From: Chloroflexia bacterium | GTDB lineage: Bacteria > Chloroflexota > Chloroflexia > Thermomicrobiales > CFX8 | NCBI GenBank assembly: GCA_030431755.1 | Contig: JAUIIK010000010.1 | Span: 1-62,219, forward strand | Reading direction: 5' to 3' | Length of the DNA stretch: 62,219 bases | Shown here: in pieces, positions 56,994 through 62,219 of the stretch | Layout of the letters: every line of letters begins with the position of its first letter | How positions within the stretch are numbered: the stretch's first letter is position 1 | Made by a program: the position numbers and the translations under genes | The notes under the pieces: generated by a model | What the model was told of the DNA's origin: nothing | Seen by the model: only the letters and a program-made list of their open reading frames with translations | The model's database searches: none

Positions 56994-59015
56994 ATGGATC
57001 TCGCACTACTCCTGGCACGGCTCATACTTGCGGGCGTCTTTGCCGTTGCCGGGATCGCCAAGCTCATGGACCGTGACGGCGCGCGCGCCGCCCTGACGGG
57101 GTTCGGCGTGCCGGAGCGCCTGGCGCGGCCGTTGGCGGTTAGCTTGCCAGTCGTCGAACTGGGTGTCGCGCTGGCGCTCCTGCCGCTCGTGACAGCCTTT
57201 TGGGGGGCCATCGGCGCGCTCGTTTTGCTTGGCCTCTTCGTCATCGGGATTGCGCTCAGTATGGCGCGCGGCGAAGCGCCGGACTGCCACTGCTTCGGCC
57301 AGCTCCACTCCGAACCGGCCGGCTGGCGCACACTCATCCGCAACGCGGCGCTCGCGCTCGTGACGCTCTTCGTCCTGGTGGCGGGTGGCGCGCGACCCGG
57401 CTCGAGCTTGACTGGCTGGCTCGGGGATCTGAGCGGCGCAGAGCAGTTCGGGTTGGTCTTCGCAGCCGTATTGGCGTTCGCCGTGAGCGCCCAAGCCTGG
57501 TTCCTCTTCCAGCTGATGGCCCAGAATGGACGCTTGTTGTCGCGGGTTGAGGCGCTTGAGTCCGCAGCGTTGGCGGGCGGCGACCAGCAAGCTGGTCCAG
57601 CGCTGCCGAAACTCCCGGATATCGGGTTGCCCATCGGCGCGCCTGCGCCCGCGTTCAGCCTGGCCGGTCTCTATGGCGAAACGACGACGCTCGAGGCCCT
57701 GCTTGCGCCGGGTAAACCGAGCCTGCTGCTCTTTACTGATCCCAATTGCGCGCCCTGTAACGCGCTCCTGCCCGAAGTCGCCCGCTGGCAGCGAGAACAC
57801 CGTGACGACATGACCGTCGCAATCATCAGCCGCCGCGAGCTGGAGGCGAATCGCTCCAAAGCCGAGGAGCATGGTCTCCGGAACGTGCTAGTGCAGCAAG
57901 ACATGGAGGTGTACGGAGCATTCCAGGCGCGCGGGACACCTTCGGCGGTCTTCGTGCGGCCGGATGGGATAGTGGCCAGCCCGGTTGCCGGTGGCGCGCG
58001 CCAGATCGAGCGGCTGGTCGAGGCCGTGCTGGCCGGTGCGTTGGAGCCTGCGCCCACGCAGCACGGCGGCGCAAGCGCGACGAACGGGCATGGCGAGCCG
58101 CCCGGCTTGGCCTCGGCCCGGAGGCCGGCCCCGGCAGCGACCCTGACCGCCCGGCCGCCCGGCGGGCAAGCCCTGCCGGACATCGCGCTGCCGGACGCCG
58201 ATGGCAATGAGGTGCGACTGTCCGCGTTTCAGGGCCGTCCGACCGTCCTGCTCTTCTGGAACCCCGGCTGTGGTTTCTGCCAGCGCATGGTTGGCGAACT
58301 CGAAACCTGGGCGCGGGAGCGGCCGCCGGACGCGCCGGGGCTGGCGATCATCTCCAGTGGCGGCGTCGATGGCGGGCCAGTGAGCCGTCTGGGAGCTCCC
58401 TATCTGCTTGACGACGGCTTCGCGGCCGGGCGGCAGTTCGGGGCGAGCGGGACGCCCTCCGCCGTGCTGATCGATAGCGCCGGCAAGCTCGCCTCGAACG
58501 TCATGGTCGGCGCTGACAAGGTGCTGAGCTTGCTCGACCCCGCGCGCCGGATGGCCCAGGCGAACGGCAATGGCAACGGGAACGGCACACTGCCGCCGCT
58601 TGCTCCGATGGTTCGACTCGGCTCGCCGGTTCCAGCATTCCGAGTGCCCGATCTCGATGGCAACATGGTCGATGCATCGGCGTTGAGCGGTCAGACGACG
58701 CTGGTCCTCTTCTGGGATCCCAACTGCGGCTTCTGCCAGCGCATGGCCGACGACCTGCGGGCGCTTGAGGCAGACGCCGCCGCGCCGCCGCTCTTTGTGA
58801 TCTCGACCGGCACGCCAGATGTCAACCGGGCGCTCGGTCTGAAGTCGACGATCGTGCTCGATGAAGGGTTCACGCTCGGCCGCAGCTTCAGCGCGAGCGG
58901 CACGCCGTCGGCAATGCTCGTGGACCGTAAGGGCCGCGTCGCGTCAGCGATTGCCGCCGGCGCGCCAGCCATCCTCGATCTGGCGCGCGAAGCGCGGCGC
59001 GGATCGAATGCCTAA
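56994..59015 (+). CDS. MauE membrane domain fused to three thioredoxin-like (TlpA/MauD-type) domains
   Basis: 673 residues from ATG 56994 (GGAGGGA upstream). Residues 1-175: MauE/DoxX-like membrane domain with about five helices and a CHCFG motif (Cys98, Cys100). Then three redoxin domains: domain 1, about 205-345, active site NCAPC (Cys252, Cys255); domain 2, about 392-515, GCGFC (Cys426, Cys429); domain 3, about 538-670, NCGFC (Cys578, Cys581). Each has a cis-Pro loop GTPSA (about 314, 486, 658). MauE and MauD assemble disulfides in methylamine dehydrogenase; fusions with one redoxin domain are known, but three in tandem are unusual. The domains probably face outward. Its divergent neighbour is a protein with about 80 Cys, a likely client. 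Confidence 0.93.
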   Translation: MDLALLLARLILAGVFAVAGIAKLMDRDGARAALTGFGVPERLARPLAVSLPVVELGVALALLPLVTAFWGAIGALVLLGLFVIGIALSMARGEAPDCHCFGQLHSEPAGWRTLIRNAALALVTLFVLVAGGARPGSSLTGWLGDLSGAEQFGLVFAAVLAFAVSAQAWFLFQLMAQNGRLLSRVEALESAALAGGDQQAGPALPKLPDIGLPIGAPAPAFSLAGLYGETTTLEALLAPGKPSLLLFTDPNCAPCNALLPEVARWQREHRDDMTVAIISRRELEANRSKAEEHGLRNVLVQQDMEVYGAFQARGTPSAVFVRPDGIVASPVAGGARQIERLVEAVLAGALEPAPTQHGGASATNGHGEPPGLASARRPAPAATLTARPPGGQALPDIALPDADGNEVRLSAFQGRPTVLLFWNPGCGFCQRMVGELETWARERPPDAPGLAIISSGGVDGGPVSRLGAPYLLDDGFAAGRQFGASGTPSAVLIDSAGKLASNVMVGADKVLSLLDPARRMAQANGNGNGNGTLPPLAPMVRLGSPVPAFRVPDLDGNMVDASALSGQTTLVLFWDPNCGFCQRMADDLRALEADAAAPPLFVISTGTPDVNRALGLKSTIVLDEGFTLGRSFSASGTPSAMLVDRKGRVASAIAAGAPAILDLAREARRGSNA

Positions 59016-59169
59016 GCTCCCGCGACGATGCCGGCCGGCTTGAACCGCCAGCGCCAACAACACACTGAATATCGCTGTGCCACTTTGAGCGCAGGAATCC
59101 GATAGCCAGCCACCGCCTCCAGACATAGCCTGAGCTGACGATTCGTGTTGCGCCAGGAGGTACAGATTC

Positions 59170-60132
59170 GTGACGGTTCCGCATCATCCATTTCGTTTCG
59201 GTGTGATCAATGAGACGCTGGCTGCGGCGGAACGCTGGCAACATCATGTCAGGCGTGTCGAAGCGCTCGGCTATGCCACTTTCCTGATCCGCGATCACAT
59301 CCTGCCGGATTTCTTTGGCTCGCAGCTTGCTCCACTGACTGCGCTTGCGACCGCGGCGGCGGTGACCGAGCGGCTGCATGTCGGCACGCTGGTCTTTTCG
59401 AACGACTTCCGCCACCCGGCCTTCCTGGCCAAGGAGGCTGCGACACTGGACGCGCTCTCCGGCGGCCGCTTCGAGCTCGGCATCGGGGCCGGCTGGCTCC
59501 GGTCCGAGTACGAGGCTGCCGGATTGACGCTCGACAGCGCCGGCACACGCATCGACCGGCTGGAAGAGTCCTTGCAGATTCTGCGCGGCCTGCTCGGTGG
59601 CGAGCCTGTCGATTTTGACGGCTGCCACTATGCCATCGATGGCATTGAGAACTACCCGCCGCCTGTCCGCCCTGGTGGTCCGCCGCTGCTCATCGGCGGC
59701 GGCAAGCCGAAGATGCTCAGACTGGCAGGCCGGTATGCCGACACGGTCAGTATCCTGACGACTTCAGTCGCCAGTGGTGTGGTTGACCCAGCCCCCGGCG
59801 AGCGCCTGCCGGAGGAAGTCGAACGCAAGCTGGGCTGGATCCGGGAAGGGGCCGGTGAGCGTTACCCGGAGATCGAGCTGAGCCTGATCCCAACGTTGAT
59901 GGTGACTGAGGACCGACTTGGCGCGGCGGCGGAGCTAATTGCCGAGCGTGACTGGGCAGACTTGACGCCGGAGGCCGTGCTTTCGATGCCCTCAGTGCTG
60001 ATCGGAACCTACGACCAGATCTGCGCGACGCTGGTCGAACGCCGCCAGCGCTACGGCTTCTCCTACTACATCTTCTCCGATGCGCTTGTCGACATCGCCG
60101 CGCCAGTGGTCAGCGCGCTTGCCGGGAGTTAG
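59170..60132 (+). CDS. F420-dependent LLM class oxidoreductase (TIGR03621-like)
   Basis: 320 residues from GTG 59170 (AGGAGG upstream). Luciferase-like TIM barrel: 'FRFGVINETLAAAERWQHHVRRVEALGYATFLIRDHILPDFF' (residues 8-49), 'VFSNDFRHPAFLAKEAATLDALSGGRFELGIGAGW' and 'PPLLIGGGKPKMLRLAGRYADTVSI'. 'NDFRHP...LAKE...LD.LS.GR' matches TIGR03621. Reduced F420 would be the hydride donor; the substrate is unknown. It is a distant paralogue of the TIGR03560-like gene at 26404. Monocistronic or with the GNAT gene 125 bases downstream. Confidence 0.9.
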   Translation: MTVPHHPFRFGVINETLAAAERWQHHVRRVEALGYATFLIRDHILPDFFGSQLAPLTALATAAAVTERLHVGTLVFSNDFRHPAFLAKEAATLDALSGGRFELGIGAGWLRSEYEAAGLTLDSAGTRIDRLEESLQILRGLLGGEPVDFDGCHYAIDGIENYPPPVRPGGPPLLIGGGKPKMLRLAGRYADTVSILTTSVASGVVDPAPGERLPEEVERKLGWIREGAGERYPEIELSLIPTLMVTEDRLGAAAELIAERDWADLTPEAVLSMPSVLIGTYDQICATLVERRQRYGFSYYIFSDALVDIAAPVVSALAGS

Positions 60133-60256
60133 CTACGCTGTTGCAGTTGCCAGGGCAAATAAAATAATGTCTGCGGACAAGCTCGTGCTAAAATCGCTCT
60201 CGCTATAGATGTGCGCAGGAAGCGAGGGCAAGATGCCGGGCTGGGAGGGAGGCGCG

Positions 60257-60736
60257 ATGCAGATACGCGCCTTCGTGGAAGCGGATCGCGCGGCGCTGGT
60301 AGCGCTTGCGCCGAGACTGACGATCGGGATGCCGGCCTGGCGGGACGCCGCCGGTTGTCTTGCGGCCGTCCACGGCTGGGTGGCGGCGGCGATGGAACGC
60401 GACGCGGCCGACGGCGCGCTCCTGGTCGCGGCGGGCGCTGATGGGCAGGTAGCCGGGTTCATTAGTATCGAGCGCGCGACACATTTCAGCGGCGAGCGGG
60501 AGGCCTGTGTCGGTGAACTGGTCGTCGATGTGCGCTACGAGGGCCGCGGTGTTGGCCGGGAGCTGGTGCAAGCGGCTGAGCGCTGGGCTGTCGCTGAAGG
60601 CTACCGAACGCTGACGCTCATCACCGGCGCGGACAACGGCAATGCGCGCCGTTTCTACGACCGCCTCGGCTTCCAGGAGGAAGAAGTCCGGCTGACGAAG
60701 ATGCTATCGATAGCCGACGACGGTTTGGGCGGATGA
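60257..60736 (+). CDS. GNAT family N-acetyltransferase
   Basis: About 159 residues from ATG 60257 (GGGAGGGA 7 bases upstream; the longer frame from 60209 is not needed). Motif A: 'ELVVDVRYEGRGVGRELVQAAERWAVAEGYRTLTLIT' with the R-G-V-G pyrophosphate loop. C-terminal 'NGNARRFYDRLGFQEEEVRLTKML' is the standard final beta-alpha-beta. The N-terminal 'IRAFVEADRAALVAL' fits. Acceptor unknown. Confidence 0.93.
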   Translation: MQIRAFVEADRAALVALAPRLTIGMPAWRDAAGCLAAVHGWVAAAMERDAADGALLVAAGADGQVAGFISIERATHFSGEREACVGELVVDVRYEGRGVGRELVQAAERWAVAEGYRTLTLITGADNGNARRFYDRLGFQEEEVRLTKMLSIADDGLGG

Positions 60737-60816
60737 CCCGGTGATGAGATCCGCATGCGGCGGTTACACGTTTACCTATCAATGGCAGATGCGATGCACT
60801 GACTGGATTCTCAATC

Positions 60817-62219
60817 TTGCGGTACTGGAAATCTCTAGTCTTACTGCTACTCACCGTGCCGCTCCTGGCTACTAGCCAAGTCGACGCGCAACAGACCGTC
60901 ACTGAACCGACCGAAGCGACGCTCATCGGAACCTCGCCCTATCTTGGAGGCGGGCTAACGACTGATGGCCGTTGGGTTGTCTACAGTGGGAGCGCCGACC
61001 TCAACGGTCGAGATTTCGACGTGTTCGGGATCGATCTGGCGACCGGTGAAGAGTTCGATATTGCGACGGGACCTGGTTCACAGAGTTCGCCCAATGTCGA
61101 TGGCGATTACGTCGTCTGGTACGTGCTCACCGACGAGCGTCAGGCGATCGATGCAATGTATCTCCCGACCCGCGAAGTATTCACCGTTTCCGCGGCACAG
61201 TACGGCAACTACGATCCAAAGATATCCGGTGACTGGGTCATCTGGCAACACTACTCGGACGATAGGGTTAAATCACTATTGGCCCGGAACATGCGAACGA
61301 TGGAGCCCGTCCAGCAAATACATACGTTTCCAGGAGGGGACAACGAACCATCGCGCATATTCACACGGCTTGATGATGGCCGAGTTCTGCTCTACGAGGT
61401 CTACGATTTCTTGTTGGATCCCAACACCTGGGTTGACGACTGGCGTATGTCCATTTTCGATCTTACTACTGGAGGATCACGCGCGGTCGTAGCGGGGCAA
61501 GCGCTGTACGACTATTTGGTGGATGACAATGGCCATGAGGCGTCCCTGATTGTCCGAGAAGGAACTGTCCCGCCAAATGGCTTTGCGTTCGCAGACTCGA
61601 CGCTTGTCTATCAGGAGTGGCGTATTGATGGTGATCTGACGCTTATTGCTCAGGACGTCGACACAGGTGAACGCCGCGAGATAGCTTGGTACCCGACCCC
61701 GTTCGACCAATATGATGAGTTTGGATCACCCGTGCCTGGGATCTATATGGATCGATGGAATGCGCTTGCCACTGACGGCCGGCTCGTCTTCTGGGTTGAG
61801 CATGAGGTTCGCGATTTTGGCTACCCGTCGACGATTCAGGGTTTCGATCTTGAGTCCGGGGTCCAGATGGCCGTTGTCCAAGAGCGCGAGGCTATGTACT
61901 GGCCAGATTCATTCTTCATCATGGAGGCATCGAACGAGATGCTCGTCTGGGCCTATCACGGTGAACTTGCACCCAGATATTCAGATATTGCGGTCGAACT
62001 CCACGCCGCCCAAATCGCTGACCTTGTTCCAGAGCATGTGAATCCCGCGTTGCCGGTGCCTCCACGGGTCGATGCGCCGACCCTGCGGTACTTTGCGGAA
62101 ACCGGCCACATACTGCGGCATCGTTTCCTGGAATTCTGGGAACTCAACGGCGGTTTGCCGGTGTTCGGTTTCCCGCTTACCGAGAAATTCTGGGAGGCTT
62201 CGGACGCGTCTGACACACG
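60817..62219 (+). CDS. Secreted beta-propeller-like protein, 3' partial
   Basis: The frame starts at TTG 60817 (signal peptide MRYWKSLVLLLLTVPLLATSQVDA) and is open to the end of the window, so at least 467 residues are seen and the stop is missing. The body consists of repeated blade-like units: 'TTDGRWVVYSGSADLNGRDFDVFGIDLATGEEF', 'SPNVDGDYVVWYVLTDERQAIDAMYL', 'SGDWVIWQHYSDDRVKSLLARNM', 'TDGRLVFWVEHEVRDFGYPSTIQGFDLESG', a TolB/WD40-like pattern. Near the end, 'TGHILRHRFLEFWELNGGLPVFGFPLTEKFWE' is the LGFP-like module also seen in the Cys-rich protein at 54128. No good ribosome binding site before the TTG. Extracellular. Confidence 0.8.
   Translation, partial: MRYWKSLVLLLLTVPLLATSQVDAQQTVTEPTEATLIGTSPYLGGGLTTDGRWVVYSGSADLNGRDFDVFGIDLATGEEFDIATGPGSQSSPNVDGDYVVWYVLTDERQAIDAMYLPTREVFTVSAAQYGNYDPKISGDWVIWQHYSDDRVKSLLARNMRTMEPVQQIHTFPGGDNEPSRIFTRLDDGRVLLYEVYDFLLDPNTWVDDWRMSIFDLTTGGSRAVVAGQALYDYLVDDNGHEASLIVREGTVPPNGFAFADSTLVYQEWRIDGDLTLIAQDVDTGERREIAWYPTPFDQYDEFGSPVPGIYMDRWNALATDGRLVFWVEHEVRDFGYPSTIQGFDLESGVQMAVVQEREAMYWPDSFFIMEASNEMLVWAYHGELAPRYSDIAVELHAAQIADLVPEHVNPALPVPPRVDAPTLRYFAETGHILRHRFLEFWELNGGLPVFGFPLTEKFWEASDASDT

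Overview
The window is high-GC bacterial chromosomal DNA with about 45 protein genes, no rRNA or tRNA that I can see, and no phage, integrase or transposase gene. The gene set points to a Chloroflexota bacterium, probably Thermomicrobia-like. It includes F420-dependent luciferase-like oxidoreductases (TIGR03560 and TIGR03621 types), the TIGR02587/TIGR02588 pair, large LuxR-type ATPase regulators, Tat-exported proteins with LGFP-like segments, a T-box-controlled ileS with a shortened KMSKS-like motif, and many GC-rich palindromic intergenic repeats. The lineage is an inference.

Layout. 1-6.4 kb: a nuclease-like/lamin-tail protein cut by the window edge, the TIGR02587/02588 membrane pair, an unknown secreted protein, an alpha/beta hydrolase and a LolA/LppX-like lipoprotein. 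6.5-11 kb: a secreted RTX-repeat protein behind an HtrA protease, then a two-domain rhodanese lipoprotein without its catalytic cysteine. 11-15 kb: an acetyltransferase, a TfoX/YjbR-like protein, a soluble globin-coupled chemotaxis transducer and a VOC protein. 15-24 kb: a MarR-DHA2 efflux operon, then a five-gene minus-strand operon of DUF2089 regulator, DUF4097 protein and three tandem MFS exporters behind a near-consensus promoter. 24-34 kb: small housekeeping and metabolic genes (DUF1508, phosphoesterase, XRE regulator, two enzymes, Mrp ATPase, M20 peptidase, GH15, HD-GYP) separated by mobile-looking palindromes. 34-47 kb: two roughly 1000-residue LuxR-ATPase regulators flanking an MFS exporter, an M81 peptidase, DinB and an FAD oxidase. 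47-54 kb: an unknown two-gene unit, ileS with a T-box leader (specifier AUC), a VapBC-like pair and another MFS exporter. 54-62 kb: a Tat-exported protein with about 80 cysteines in its C-terminal half, divergent from a MauE membrane domain fused to three thioredoxin-like domains, then an F420 oxidoreductase, an acetyltransferase and a secreted beta-propeller-like protein that runs off the window.

How parts may work together. The most interesting unit is the divergent pair at 54.1-59.0 kb: a Cys-rich exported protein beside what looks like a single-chain membrane thiol-disulfide machine, possibly dedicated to folding it. The DUF2089/DUF4097/MFSx3 operon looks like an envelope-stress or drug-efflux module.

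A second theme is repeats. A 132-136 bp MITE-like element occurs three times (15.1, 28.3 and 30.8 kb). Other palindromic families lie at 12.2, 18.1, 27.3, 29.5 and 51.3 kb. Several supply stop codons to neighbouring genes, and one supplies a ribosome binding site.
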